From JAXLVB01 sp046329195 (GTDB lineage: Bacteria; Bacteroidota; Bacteroidia; Cytophagales; Spirosomataceae): a DNA stretch of 64,000 bases. Location of the stretch: contig JAXLVB010000001.1 in the NCBI GenBank assembly GCA_046329195.1, forward strand, positions 1,984,001 to 2,048,000, read 5' to 3'. The position numbers were made by a program, and so were the translations under genes. This document shows, in pieces, positions 34,303 through 42,575 of this stretch. A model generated the notes under the pieces. That model was not told the origin of the DNA and made no database searches. It saw only the letters and a program-made list of their open reading frames with translations. Position 1 is the stretch's first letter; each line of letters opens with the position of its first letter.

Positions 34303-35136
34303 TCACCCCAAATTTCGTTCAAAAACTACGGCAGCCCAACCGTTTCGGGTTTTAGTAGCCGTTTTGACAAAGCCTTGTTCGTTGGCTACTTCTTCGATTT
34401 CGGCAATATCTTGTTCGTAAAATCCACTCACCGCTAAAGTCGCTTGGGGTTTGGCAAAGGTTGCATAAATCGGGATTTCACGCAGTAAAATATTACGGTT
34501 AATGTTGGCCAACACGATGTCGTATAGTTGGTGGGGTTCGGTCTCAATCGTACCCTGACGAACGGCAATATTCTGGCAGTGGTTGAGGGCTACATTTTCA
34601 CGGGCATTTTCGGCGGCCCATTCTTCAATATCAAACGCCGACACTTCAGAAGCCCCTCGCAGCGAAGCCATGATAGCCAGAATCCCAGTACCAGAGCCAA
34701 CGTCGAGCACAGTTTTGTTGAGATGCTCAAGCGAAAGCTGGTGTTCAAGCATCAAAGCAGTGGTTTCGTGGTGGCCCGTTCCGAACGACATCTTGGGGTT
34801 AATCTCAATTTCGTAGGCAAACGACGGGTCTTTGGGGTGAAAACTGGCTCGCACTCGTACCTGTCCAGCTACTTCGATGGGTTGGTAGTTTTGTTCCCAG
34901 GTTTCGTTCCAGTTTTGTTTTTCAATCAGGCGAGTTTGAGCGTACAGTTCGGTTTGTTCACTATACTGAGCCAAAAGTGTTTGCAAGGTATCTGCATCAA
35001 ACTGGTCTTCAAGAATATAGGCATTGAGGCCGTCAGCCTCTTCGGTAAACGATTCGAAGCCTAATTCACCGAGTTCGGCAATCAAAATATCGTTAAAATC
35101 AGGAGAAACGGTCAGGTGAAGTTCGAGGTAATTCAT
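34303..35136 (-). CDS. prmA: Ribosomal protein L11 methyltransferase
   Basis: 277 residues from ATG 35136 (a TTG one codon earlier is less likely). The N-terminal domain begins MNYLELHLTVSPDF as in PrmA. The catalytic domain shows FGTGHHETTALMLE, the SAM motif VLDVGSGTGILAIMASLRGA, the acidic FDIEEWA and the LANINRNIL motif. PrmA trimethylates lysines and the N-terminus of ribosomal protein L11. It is a single-copy housekeeping gene and a good phylogenetic marker. It is flanked by DUF2279 genes upstream and the giant exported protein downstream, all on the minus strand. Confidence 0.95.
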   Translation of the reverse strand: MNYLELHLTVSPDFNDILIAELGELGFESFTEEADGLNAYILEDQFDADTLQTLLAQYSEQTELYAQTRLIEKQNWNETWEQNYQPIEVAGQVRVRASFHPKDPSFAYEIEINPKMSFGTGHHETTALMLEHQLSLEHLNKTVLDVGSGTGILAIMASLRGASEVSAFDIEEWAAENARENVALNHCQNIAVRQGTIETEPHQLYDIVLANINRNILLREIPIYATFAKPQATLAVSGFYEQDIAEIEEVANEQGFVKTATKTRNGWAAVVFERNLG

Positions 35137-35218
35137 CAAGATAGAGAGGTAACACGATTTGCTGAATCGTGGTCAAAATGAACGGAATATGCTACAGTTT
35201 GGTAAATCGTGGCTAAAA

Positions 35219-36166
35219 TTAAAAATAAAACGGATGAAAACGCAGGCCGTCGGCTCGATTCCATTCGAGGGCTGGGGCCGGAATCTTGAGTAAGTTGAGT
35301 TGCTGGAATACTTTTTTGAGGAAGCGATTGCGGGTCGGAATTTTGTTGAGGTCAACATCTACCGACAAGTAATATTGTGGACGGCGCTCAGCGTAGGGTA
35401 ATATAATGCCTTGATAACCACTTGGGTTGAAAAACTTATGCCACATGCCCTCAGCTCCATAACCAACCGAAATACAAAGCCATTTTGGGATGTTGAGTTG
35501 TTTTCCAAAGGCACTGTACAAGTTGGCACTGAACCAGTAAGTATGCCCGTTGTAGTCTTTCAGAATCCGTTGCGGAATAGTTCGTCCCAACTGATTGGGG
35601 GTCAGCAATGGGTAATCAGTGAAATGATACGACCATTTGACTTTGATAATCTGTTCATCAAACAACGCTTCTTGTCCTATAAACAATGCCGTTCCGATCG
35701 TGTTGGCTAGCATATCGGGTGCCGAGAAACCATAGTCGTCTGTAAACCCGTCAAGCACTTCGACAGGGGTAAGTGCTATCAGACCAAGTGTACCGCCATA
35801 CAGCAGAGCCTTGCCTTTAGGTACGCCTGCCCATCTGAGCGCATAGTAGCCTCGCTCGCCTAATTGATAAGAAGTGTACAAATGGCCGAATTTGTCCACT
35901 TGTTCCCATTCGGTATTATCGTTGAAGAACGTTAGTCCACGCCAGTTAGAATCTTTATACCACAAAAGACTCATGTAAGCCAACCCCGCCACATACATGC
36001 CGCCCTCAGTGTAAACAATGGTTTTGAGGCGTTTTTTGTTGATAGTCTTTGGAAACTCTTGCCTAAAATTCCAAGTCGTATGGCTTAGGGTGTCGTTTGT
36101 AGCGGATTGAGCATAAGTTAATTCCACAAATCCGACCAAAAGCAATATCAGCAGTAGTTGTTTCAT
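35219..36166 (-). CDS. DUF2279 family protein, copy 1
   Basis: 315 residues from ATG 36166, giving signal peptide MKQLLLILLLVGFVELTYAQ. The DUF2279 core is seen as WEQVDKFGHLYTSYQLGERGYYALRWAGVPKGKALLYGG and LDGFTDDYGFSAPDMLANTIG. Several hydrophobic stretches suggest membrane contact. The C-terminal part (LSVDVDLNKIPTRNRFLKKVFQQLNLLKIPAPALEWN) is the most conserved relative to the neighbouring paralogue. Function is unknown for the family. It starts 2 bp after the end of the paralogue at 36169, so translational coupling is likely. Confidence 0.82.
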   Translation of the reverse strand: MKQLLLILLLVGFVELTYAQSATNDTLSHTTWNFRQEFPKTINKKRLKTIVYTEGGMYVAGLAYMSLLWYKDSNWRGLTFFNDNTEWEQVDKFGHLYTSYQLGERGYYALRWAGVPKGKALLYGGTLGLIALTPVEVLDGFTDDYGFSAPDMLANTIGTALFIGQEALFDEQIIKVKWSYHFTDYPLLTPNQLGRTIPQRILKDYNGHTYWFSANLYSAFGKQLNIPKWLCISVGYGAEGMWHKFFNPSGYQGIILPYAERRPQYYLSVDVDLNKIPTRNRFLKKVFQQLNLLKIPAPALEWNRADGLRFHPFYF

Positions 36167-36168
36167 GC

Positions 36169-37095
36169 TCAAAAATACAAAGGTCTAAATTGGAAACCAC
36201 GTATTTCATTCCACTCCAGCGTGGGGGCAGGAATTTTGATAAGATTTAGTTCATTGAATACCTTTTTCAAAAAGCGATTTTTAGTGCGAATTTTACTCAA
36301 ATCGAGGTCTATTGATAACAAATACTGGCGATACCGCTCAAAATAGGGGAGTGGTTTCCCATCAATACCCACGGTTGGGTTCTCGAATCGGTCCACCATA
36401 CCCTTGGCACTCACCCCAAACGACAAGCACAACCACGATGGAACTGGGCGAATTAGCTTGTGAAGATTTAGCGAAAACCACCATTTCTGCGCATTGTAGT
36501 CAAAAATATGGCCTCCAAGTGTCAGGTGGCCTTTTTGTTGGTACTTGGGGGCGTATTGTTTGTAGTCGGTAGGCCAAAAGGAGAATTTCATTTTGATAAT
36601 TTGCTCGTCAAACAGCGCCTGTTGACTAACAAATAGTGCCGAACCTGCCAAGTTAGCGACCACGTCGCCTTGCGAAAAGCCATAGCTGGCAAACAGCCCA
36701 TCAAAGACCTCAATGGGGGTCCAAATCAAAAAGCCGATGGCTCCACCCCATAGTGCTTTTTTCTTGGGAACCCCCGCCCAGCGGAGCATGTAGTAGTTTT
36801 TTGCCCCTAAATGATAGCAAGCAAAAGCATGGCTCAATTTGTCCATGCCGAGGTACTCATCGTTGTCGTTAAAAAAATGGAAGGGAACTAACTTAGAGTC
36901 ACGATACCATACAAAACTCAAGTACGAAAGCCCCACCCCATAGGCCACGGCTTCGGTGCGGATGACTTTTCGGAGTCGCTTGTGGTTGAGCGTGTCTGAA
37001 AACTCACTTGAAAAGTCAATATACTCGGCAGATTGAGCATGACTAAGCCCAACAACCGCAAGAATGATAACTGAAGTAAGAAACAGGTTTTTCAA
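36169..37095 (-). CDS. DUF2279 family protein, copy 2
   Basis: 308 residues from a TTG at 37095, which gives signal peptide (M)KNLFLTSVIILAVVGLSHAQ; no ATG gives as good a start. It is a clear paralogue of the next gene, sharing HLGAKNYYMLRWAGVPKKKAL, EVFDGLFASYGFSQGDVVANLAGSALF, ALFDEQIIKMK and the C-terminal TKNRFLKKVFNELNLIKIPAPTLEWNE. The two copies differ enough to be an old duplication. Function is not known; the pair probably acts together in the cell envelope. Confidence 0.8.
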   Translation of the reverse strand: MKNLFLTSVIILAVVGLSHAQSAEYIDFSSEFSDTLNHKRLRKVIRTEAVAYGVGLSYLSFVWYRDSKLVPFHFFNDNDEYLGMDKLSHAFACYHLGAKNYYMLRWAGVPKKKALWGGAIGFLIWTPIEVFDGLFASYGFSQGDVVANLAGSALFVSQQALFDEQIIKMKFSFWPTDYKQYAPKYQQKGHLTLGGHIFDYNAQKWWFSLNLHKLIRPVPSWLCLSFGVSAKGMVDRFENPTVGIDGKPLPYFERYRQYLLSIDLDLSKIRTKNRFLKKVFNELNLIKIPAPTLEWNEIRGFQFRPLYF

Positions 37096-37130
37096 GTGAG
37101 GATGAGATTTCTACAAAACTAATCAAAACA

Positions 37131-37160
37131 AAAAAGGAGAGGAAACCTCCTCTCCTTTTT
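37131..37160 (-). terminator. Intrinsic terminator downstream of the Gfo/Idh oxidoreductase
   Basis: AAAAAGGAGAG (37131-37141) and CTCTCCTTTTT (37150-37160) form an 11-bp perfect stem with an 8-nt loop and T runs on both strands. It lies 17 bp beyond the stop codon of the oxidoreductase gene and separates it from the DUF2279 pair. Confidence 0.8.
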
Positions 37161-37177
37161 CTGACAAAAGAGGTCTG

Positions 37178-38500
37178 CTAGACAAAAAACTTCGTTTTGC
37201 CAGGCACTGCCACAGGGTAAAGCCCGTCGGCATCGGGGTTGAGAGGCATTTGGGCATTCCAACTAAATTCTTTTGGCATGATACTCATACCTGAGTTGAT
37301 AGCCTTGTCCCACGTAATGATTTGCCCCGAATACGTAGCCAAACGACCCAGAATGGAAGTCATGGTTGATTTGGCACCGTTTTCGGCATCGGCATATTTG
37401 TACTCGCCCTTGGCAATGGCCGCAAAGAGTTCGTCATGCTCTACTTGGTAAGGATTGGGGTCACCTTTTTCGTTGTGTTTAAACAAACTGTTGCCTTTGA
37501 GGTCGGTGATTTGGCCTGAGTCGTACATAATACGTCCTTTGGTTCCTACCACCATCTCGTCCACCTTGGCCCAAGTACCCTTGATATGACGGCAGTGCGA
37601 GTTCAACACGGTGCCATCGGCGTATTCAAATTCTACTTCGTGGTGGTCAAAAATCTCACCGTAGTCTTTGCCCTTGCGCACTTCACGCCCGCCTGTACCA
37701 CGAGCTCTTACTGGGTAAGCACCTTTAGCCCAGTTGATTACGTCAATATTGTGGATGTGTTGTTCGGTGATGTGGTCGCCGCAAAGCCAGTTAAAATAAT
37801 ACCAGTTACGCATCTGATATTCCATTTCGGTCATGCCCGCCTTGCGAGGATTCACCCACACGCCGTCGTTGTTCCACCAGCACGACGCCGATACGATGTC
37901 GCCCACCATACCGTCTTGGAGACGCTTCATGAGCTCACGGTATTTGATTTGGTAGTGACGCTGAAGCCCTACTACCACGTTGAGTTTCTTTTGTTTGGCA
38001 ATCTCGGCGGCAGCCAATACCCGCTGCACCCCAGCAGGGTCGGTAGCTACGGGTTTTTCCATAAAAATATGCTTGCCTTGCTTAACGGCCTCCTCAAAAT
38101 GAATCGGACGGAAGCCCGGAGGTGTAGCCAAAATCACGACATCGGCCAGTGGAATCGCCTTTTGGTAAGCGTCAAAACCCACAAACTGACGGTCGGCAGG
38201 GACATCTACTCTACTTTTTACGACTTTTCCGTCGGCATCGTCAGAGGTGATGGATTTCAAGCATTTGTCCAAACGGTCTTGAAACGCATCGGCCATAGCA
38301 ACCAACTTTACGTTTTGCTTCGTGCTGAGTGCTTGTACCACGGCTCCCGTGCCTCGACCTCCACAGCCTACAAGGGCAATTTTGATAGTATCGTCCACAG
38401 AGTTATTGAAAAAGCTATTGGCTTCGCTCGCAAAAGGCAATACAAGTCCCCCTGTGAGCACTGAAGAAGTTTTGAGAAATTCTCGACGGGTTTGTTCCAT
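37178..38500 (-). CDS. Gfo/Idh/MocA family oxidoreductase with Tat signal
   Basis: 440 residues from ATG 38500, which begins MEQTRREFLKTSSVLTGG: a twin-arginine signal (RREFLK, residues 5-10). The Rossmann NAD(P) site is VGCGGRGTG (44-52), followed by the family EKP motif (148-150) and a C-terminal alpha/beta sheet domain with HITEQHIHNIDVINW. Members of this exported group oxidise or reduce sugars and related polyols in the periplasm, with cofactor bound before Tat export. It stands alone between a terminator and the dinB-like gene. Substrate is unknown. Confidence 0.9.
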   Translation of the reverse strand: MEQTRREFLKTSSVLTGGLVLPFASEANSFFNNSVDDTIKIALVGCGGRGTGAVVQALSTKQNVKLVAMADAFQDRLDKCLKSITSDDADGKVVKSRVDVPADRQFVGFDAYQKAIPLADVVILATPPGFRPIHFEEAVKQGKHIFMEKPVATDPAGVQRVLAAAEIAKQKKLNVVVGLQRHYQIKYRELMKRLQDGMVGDIVSASCWWNNDGVWVNPRKAGMTEMEYQMRNWYYFNWLCGDHITEQHIHNIDVINWAKGAYPVRARGTGGREVRKGKDYGEIFDHHEVEFEYADGTVLNSHCRHIKGTWAKVDEMVVGTKGRIMYDSGQITDLKGNSLFKHNEKGDPNPYQVEHDELFAAIAKGEYKYADAENGAKSTMTSILGRLATYSGQIITWDKAINSGMSIMPKEFSWNAQMPLNPDADGLYPVAVPGKTKFFV

Positions 38501-38562
38501 GATGTTTAGAGTATTTGATTGAACCAAATGTACAAGAAAAAATCGAAATTAGTACCCTGTGG

Positions 38563-39060
38563 TTAGGGTTGATAGCCCCATTTTGTGCGTTGGGTGGGGT
38601 CGGCATCACTAAAAATTTGAGATAAATGATGCTGAACATGCCGCACATAGTCTTCAGCCACAAACTGCAACGTTTTTGGCGCCTCATAGCCCATATCGGT
38701 ATGGTGCTGAAGGGCACCGGGTGGGAGGTGAGCAATGACATGACTCAAGTGCCGATTGTACGCATACCAAAATGCTACGAGGTCTTCCCATGATTCGTCC
38801 TGATATGCCTGTGAGGTAACCCAATGATTTTGGTCGTAGCCAAATTTGCCCAAATCAACCACTTGTTGCATACGTACAAAGCGCTGGTGGTTATTGGCGG
38901 CAGAGTCAATCAAATGCCCAAGGATTTCATTCAGCGACCATTTGTTGGCCACTGGCTTGGCTGAGGCTTGTTCTGGAGAAATTGCCTGTAATTTGGGATA
39001 AGCATCTTGGATGGTTTCCAACAAAAGCTGTGCGGTTGCTTGCATATCAATAGGATTCAT
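38563..39060 (-). CDS. DinB family protein
   Basis: 165 residues forming the expected four-helix bundle. The sequence has KWSLNEILGHLIDSAANNHQRFVRM with a metal-binding His in the first signature, and EDYVRHVQHHLSQIF near the C-terminus carrying the other His ligands. This is the DinB_2 (DUF664-like) layout of metal-dependent thiol or bacillithiol-related transferases. It is divergent from the toxin-antitoxin pair with a 106-bp gap. The specific reaction cannot be told. Confidence 0.85.
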   Translation of the reverse strand: MNPIDMQATAQLLLETIQDAYPKLQAISPEQASAKPVANKWSLNEILGHLIDSAANNHQRFVRMQQVVDLGKFGYDQNHWVTSQAYQDESWEDLVAFWYAYNRHLSHVIAHLPPGALQHHTDMGYEAPKTLQFVAEDYVRHVQHHLSQIFSDADPTQRTKWGYQP

Positions 39061-39120
39061 TATTCCTGAAAATAGAACATCACTACCAAGGGTAATAGCT
39101 AAAAGAGCAAATAAGGAAAA

Positions 39121-39151
39121 TTTGAAGCAATTTTAGAATTTTATATCTTTG
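39121..39151 (+). promoter_or_regulatory. Strong Bacteroidota-type promoter for the toxin-antitoxin pair
   Basis: TTTG (39121-39124), a 19-nt spacer and TATCTTTG (39144-39151) match the -33/-7 consensus completely. The expected transcription start is about 7 bp downstream, near 39158, only about 9 nt before the ATG at 39167. The message would have an almost absent leader. This also excludes the earlier TTG at 39149 as start codon. Confidence 0.75.
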
Positions 39152-39166
39152 TTCAAAAAGAAGAAA

Positions 39167-39460
39167 ATGAAACTAACGATAGAAGTAGATAATCCATCAG
39201 AAATAGTAGCCCTACTTGCTATTTTTAAAACAATGAATTTGGAAGGTGTCCAAGTCATTGTGGATAAAGCGATTGAAGACAAAACCGATAGAGACGTATT
39301 AAGAAACATTACTCGCCCTACGAGTAAGAAATTAGAACTTGAAGCCTTAAAAAAAGCAAAAAATTATAAAGGGGTAAATCGTGAACAGTTTAATCAATTA
39401 ATCAAAGAAATTAACATCGTTGAGCCAATAGACGTATTGTTATCTCAATTGAGCCAATGA
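39167..39460 (+). CDS. Putative antitoxin partner of the PIN-domain toxin
   Basis: 97 residues from ATG 39167. It begins with a short beta-rich segment (MKLTIEVDNPSEIVALLAIFKTM), continues with a charged helical part and ends with EPIDVLLSQLSQ. The stop overlaps the toxin start by 4 bp, the standard layout of type II toxin-antitoxin operons. I see no clear AbrB, RHH or Phd/YefM DNA-binding signature, so its family is not assigned; the C-terminal tail would be the toxin-binding part. The role is inferred from position. Confidence 0.6.
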   Translation: MKLTIEVDNPSEIVALLAIFKTMNLEGVQVIVDKAIEDKTDRDVLRNITRPTSKKLELEALKKAKNYKGVNREQFNQLIKEINIVEPIDVLLSQLSQ

Positions 39461-39900
39461 GATATGTTTTTGATACAAACATTCTGCTTCATTATTTGCG
39501 AGGAAGTGAAATAGCAGAATGGATTGATGCTACATTCAATCCATTGGCATCTTCCAATGATGCCATTTTATCAGTTGTAAGTATAGGAGAAATAAGGGCC
39601 CTTGCAAAGATAAATCGCTGGGGAAAGAAGCGATTAAACAAAATAGAACAATTGTGTGAAGAACTACTGATAACAGATATAAATTCAGAAGATGTAATTG
39701 AACGATATGCAGAGATAGATGCGTTTAGTCAAGGAAAACTCTCAGAAAGACCTTTGTATGCTTCCTCTCGCAACATGGGTAAAAATGATTTATGGATAGC
39801 TGCCACGGCTTCGGTTTTGAATGCTACTTTGTTGACAACTGACCTTGATTTTAATCATTTACACAAAGAGTTCCTGAATTTAGAGACTATTAAAATCTGA
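39457..39900 (+). CDS. vapC: VapC-type PIN-domain ribonuclease toxin
   Basis: 147 residues with the PIN acidic site: D6 in VFDTNILLHY, E45 in SIGEIRALA, D111 in KNDLWIAATA and D129/D131 in TTDLDF. These coordinate magnesium for single-strand RNA cleavage; VapC toxins usually cut tRNA or rRNA. The ATG overlaps the stop of the 97-residue partner. The pair is AT-richer than its neighbours, in line with the mobility of such modules. Confidence 0.88.
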   Translation: MRYVFDTNILLHYLRGSEIAEWIDATFNPLASSNDAILSVVSIGEIRALAKINRWGKKRLNKIEQLCEELLITDINSEDVIERYAEIDAFSQGKLSERPLYASSRNMGKNDLWIAATASVLNATLLTTDLDFNHLHKEFLNLETIKI

Positions 39901-40013
39901 CAAATACTTGCCTCAAGAAACGTTTAAGTTATTCCAATAAGTTGATGTCGTCTGTTCCATTTAACAGATAAAAAACCTCTCGCTTGAACATGGATTATTG
40001 AAAGTCCAAGTGC

Positions 40014-40028
40014 TCTGTGTGCCACAGA
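40014..40028. repeat. Palindromic repeat TCTGTG-TGC-CACAGA
   Basis: A perfect 6-bp stem with a 3-nt loop, followed by TTGAGGA as in the degenerate copy near 29174. It belongs to the CTGTG-x-CACAG family seen at 13965-14106. Nothing else was recognised in the 39901-40108 gap. Confidence 0.6.
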
Positions 40029-40108
40029 TTGAGGATAAGATAGACTTGCAACCACCTGAATATCAAAGTTTTTCTAGTAGCTAATACACTAATAAACCAA
40101 TCCCCACC

Positions 40109-41020
40109 CTACAGGCCCAACATGTCCTTAAAAAATGCTTCTGCCTCGGCAGGTGTAGGCTGTTTGTTAGGTTTTACTAAGCGGAAGCCTACAAAATCGC
40201 CGTCGGTGAGCCAGAATTTACTTTTAGGGATTTGGGGATCCCGTTGGTTCCAATCGTGGGTTTGCGGTACTCGTACGTCCACTTTTAGTAAGTCAGTAGT
40301 TTCTCGGAAGCCACCACCACGAGTGGTATGCAACGAGCGAGGCGTGCTTTGCTTGACATAAAACGTAGAAACAGGCGAAGCCGCCAGTTTGTCAAAATAA
40401 GCGGGGTCGTACATATCCATGACCCACTCCGACACATTTCCTATCATGTCGTATAGTCCCCAAGCGTTGGGCTTCTTTTTAGCAACGAGATGGTAAGCAT
40501 CGCCTGCGTTGTCGGCAAACCATGCATACTCGCCCGTAAGGGCAGGGTCGTTGCCCCAAGGGTAGGCAGTAGCGCTGCCAGCTCGGCAGGCGTATTCCCA
40601 CTCGACTTCGGTGGGGAGTCGGTAAAACACACCCGTTTTTTTGTATAACCACTGACAGTAGGCAATAACCGTGTAGGTCTGCATGGAGTTGGCTGGGAAG
40701 CCGCCTTCTTTGCCCATACCCCAAGTAAGGTCAATGTACTGAGCCGTAGGGCGAGTTACGGCATCGGGTAGGGGGGCGGCGTCTTTGTCTTCAAACCGAA
40801 AGGCTTCAAACTGGTCGTGGGTGATTTCGGTAGCCGACATCCAGAAAGGTTCTACTTGTACCTTCACCTTACCTCCCATCATGAATTCTCCTGCCGGAAT
40901 CCCTACCATCTGAATCTTGGTGGTGGTACCCGGAACAGCTTGCTCATAAGGCTTGATTTGCTGGGCATAAGAGGCTACAAAAAAGCAGTGGGCAACTACA
41001 AGAAAGAAGGATGTTCTCAT
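40109..41020 (-). CDS. SUMF1/FGE-fold (formylglycine-generating-enzyme-like) exported protein
   Basis: About 303 residues from the ATG near 41020, with signal peptide MRTSFFLVVAHCFFVASYAQ. The fold is shown by MVGIPAGEFMMGG, FWMSATEITHDQFEAF, YRLPTEVEWEYACRAGSATAYPWG, GLYDMIGNVSEWVMDMY and GDFVGFRLVK. The two C-terminal active-site cysteines of true formylglycine-generating enzymes are missing (TTRGGGFRETTDLLKVDVRV instead), so sulfatase activation is unlikely. Such proteins are often binding or structural components in Bacteroidota, for example in gliding machinery. The role here is unknown. Confidence 0.85.
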   Translation of the reverse strand: MRTSFFLVVAHCFFVASYAQQIKPYEQAVPGTTTKIQMVGIPAGEFMMGGKVKVQVEPFWMSATEITHDQFEAFRFEDKDAAPLPDAVTRPTAQYIDLTWGMGKEGGFPANSMQTYTVIAYCQWLYKKTGVFYRLPTEVEWEYACRAGSATAYPWGNDPALTGEYAWFADNAGDAYHLVAKKKPNAWGLYDMIGNVSEWVMDMYDPAYFDKLAASPVSTFYVKQSTPRSLHTTRGGGFRETTDLLKVDVRVPQTHDWNQRDPQIPKSKFWLTDGDFVGFRLVKPNKQPTPAEAEAFFKDMLGL

Positions 41021-41121
41021 GGATGACGGTTGTTTGCACAAACATACAAAAGCCTATGCAATAATACCGTCGGCACGATTCAAAACCTTGCCGACGATAG
41101 TCAATCCATACCGAAAATGAG

Positions 41122-41337
41122 CTATTCTTTGGAGGTGAAATACCCTACAACAGAGTAAAATAAGCCTACCAACAACATACGGAAAAACCAGTTGATGAGG
41201 GTATCACTGGCCGAGTGAGAGTGCTCGTCGATTTCGATGAAGGCATGAATGCCATAAAACACCACAAGCCCCAAAATGACCCATCCGACCACCGAAACGG
41301 GTTTGAAAAAAATACCTTTGCGAGTGAACCAGTGCAT
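41122..41337 (-). CDS. Small membrane protein (71 aa)
   Basis: 71 residues with two hydrophobic helices (about 13-34 and 50-66) separated by an acidic/His-rich loop (EIDEHSHSASD). No family is recognised. It lies 52 bp downstream of the 223-residue membrane protein on the same strand and may belong to the ECF sigma factor operon. Confidence 0.6.
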   Translation of the reverse strand: MHWFTRKGIFFKPVSVVGWVILGLVVFYGIHAFIEIDEHSHSASDTLINWFFRMLLVGLFYSVVGYFTSKE

Positions 41338-41389
41338 AGTAAAATGAAGACTGATGGGTATGTAAATAGTTGAATTTTAGAAAAATACA

Positions 41390-42061
41390 CTAAGATTTTT
41401 CGGGCGTAGTGGATTGGCGTTGGAGAAAAAAGCCGATGCTAATCGTCCAACTGACTAAGCCAAACACAAATAGACTAAAACCTTTGAGGTGGACAAATCC
41501 TTGTACACCGATGACCATAAGGCCAATCAGAGCCCCCGCACTGGCGATAAGGCCCCAATATGCTGTCCATGTCGGAAAAATATTAGTTTGCAACAAAGCC
41601 ACCGAAAACAAGAATACGGCCAGTGCTATCAGGACAATAAAGCCTAGACTAAAAGCATGGTTCATGGAGGCATTGTACCGAAGGATAATCTGCACCATGT
41701 TGAGTGATTGGCTGGAGGTTTCGTTTTGGTAATGGCTAATAAACCAAGGTAACACAAGACCATTGAACATACCGGCTACAAAACCCGAAAATAGGCTAAA
41801 GTGTACAAAACTGAACCCTACATTTGCCAAGAAACCCTGCGTGCTGGATAGCGACTGCTTAAGTCCCCCAAAACCGAAAGCCATAAGAGGAATAGACAAC
41901 AGAGCGATGCCATGCGAGCCTATGATGATGGGACGGATGTGTAACAGGTGCTCCAGGTTACCCCCAATAGGATGTAGCACCATCGTAACGACCATGAGTA
42001 ACGAACTCGTTATTATGGCGAAGCCAGCCCCTCGACGTAGGCGATTTTGATAGATGGTCAT
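41390..42061 (-). CDS. Integral membrane protein (223 aa)
   Basis: 223 residues with about six predicted membrane helices (LLMVVTMVLHP, IIIGSHGIALLSIPLMAFGF, VHFSLFSGFVAGMF, SLGFIVLIALAVFLFSVAL, YWGLIASAGALIGLMVIG, GFSLFVFGLVSWTISIGFF). The pattern recalls DUF4386-like proteins, but this is not certain. The start ATG is 2 bp after the stop of the 169-residue gene, so the two are co-translated with the sigma-factor unit. Confidence 0.65.
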   Translation of the reverse strand: MTIYQNRLRRGAGFAIITSSLLMVVTMVLHPIGGNLEHLLHIRPIIIGSHGIALLSIPLMAFGFGGLKQSLSSTQGFLANVGFSFVHFSLFSGFVAGMFNGLVLPWFISHYQNETSSQSLNMVQIILRYNASMNHAFSLGFIVLIALAVFLFSVALLQTNIFPTWTAYWGLIASAGALIGLMVIGVQGFVHLKGFSLFVFGLVSWTISIGFFLQRQSTTPEKS

Positions 42062-42063
42062 GC

Positions 42064-42573
42064 TTATTTTTGGTTTTGGAGTTGACGCAACTCGTGAAGG
42101 TGTCGCTGAATGGTACGCTCTGAGATATGTTCAGAAATAGCATAAAAACTAACTACCAGCGCAATACCAAAGCCAATCAAAATCAGTGCAATGTTCCAGA
42201 AACGTACTTTGAGGCTGATAGTCAGCTCATTGGTGGTTTTGCTATAAGCCACATGCAGAATCGAGAGCAGGTTCATAGCCGCAGCAATTAGGGGCAACAG
42301 CAAGAAAAGTAGTGGTGAAAACCACCAACCATGCGCACGGTCTAAGGTAGAAAACGCATCGAAAAAGTTGTCAAAAAAACGAATACCTGCATGAAAATGA
42401 TAGCGCATGACTACAGCCGCCAAAAAGAAACACGGCAGCGCCACTAACCACCAGCCCAAAGCCGCCGAACGGCGAGCATTCAACAGCGGCAATTTGATAT
42501 ATTCCTGATGCTCGGTCATCACGGTAGGTTTTTTTAAGTTTTCGAGTCGTTTTTGTAGGTCGTCGTTTTCCAT
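42064..42573 (-). CDS. Membrane protein encoded next to the ECF sigma factor, candidate anti-sigma factor
   Basis: 169 residues: a charged cytoplasmic-looking N-terminus (MENDDLQKRLENLKKPTVM), three hydrophobic segments (about 38-57, 84-104, 128-145) and a basic/His tail. It starts 2 bp after the sigma factor stop. Cytoplasmic N-terminus, membrane segments and position fit an anti-sigma factor; no ZAS or FecR motif is seen, so the role is inference. Confidence 0.6.
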   Translation of the reverse strand: MENDDLQKRLENLKKPTVMTEHQEYIKLPLLNARRSAALGWWLVALPCFFLAAVVMRYHFHAGIRFFDNFFDAFSTLDRAHGWWFSPLLFLLLPLIAAAMNLLSILHVAYSKTTNELTISLKVRFWNIALILIGFGIALVVSFYAISEHISERTIQRHLHELRQLQNQK

Positions 42574-42575
42574 AA

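Noticed and set aside
34528..35064. A 178-codon frame antisense to prmA
   Set aside because: prmA is a clear housekeeping gene; the antisense frame is a composition shadow.
37586..38464. A 292-codon frame antisense to the Gfo/Idh oxidoreductase
   Set aside because: It is long but has no family features, and the opposite strand has a full Rossmann domain with a Tat signal.
40109..41020. Active formylglycine-generating enzyme (sulfatase activator)
   Set aside because: The fold matches but the C-terminal cysteine pair is missing and no sulfatase gene is in the window.
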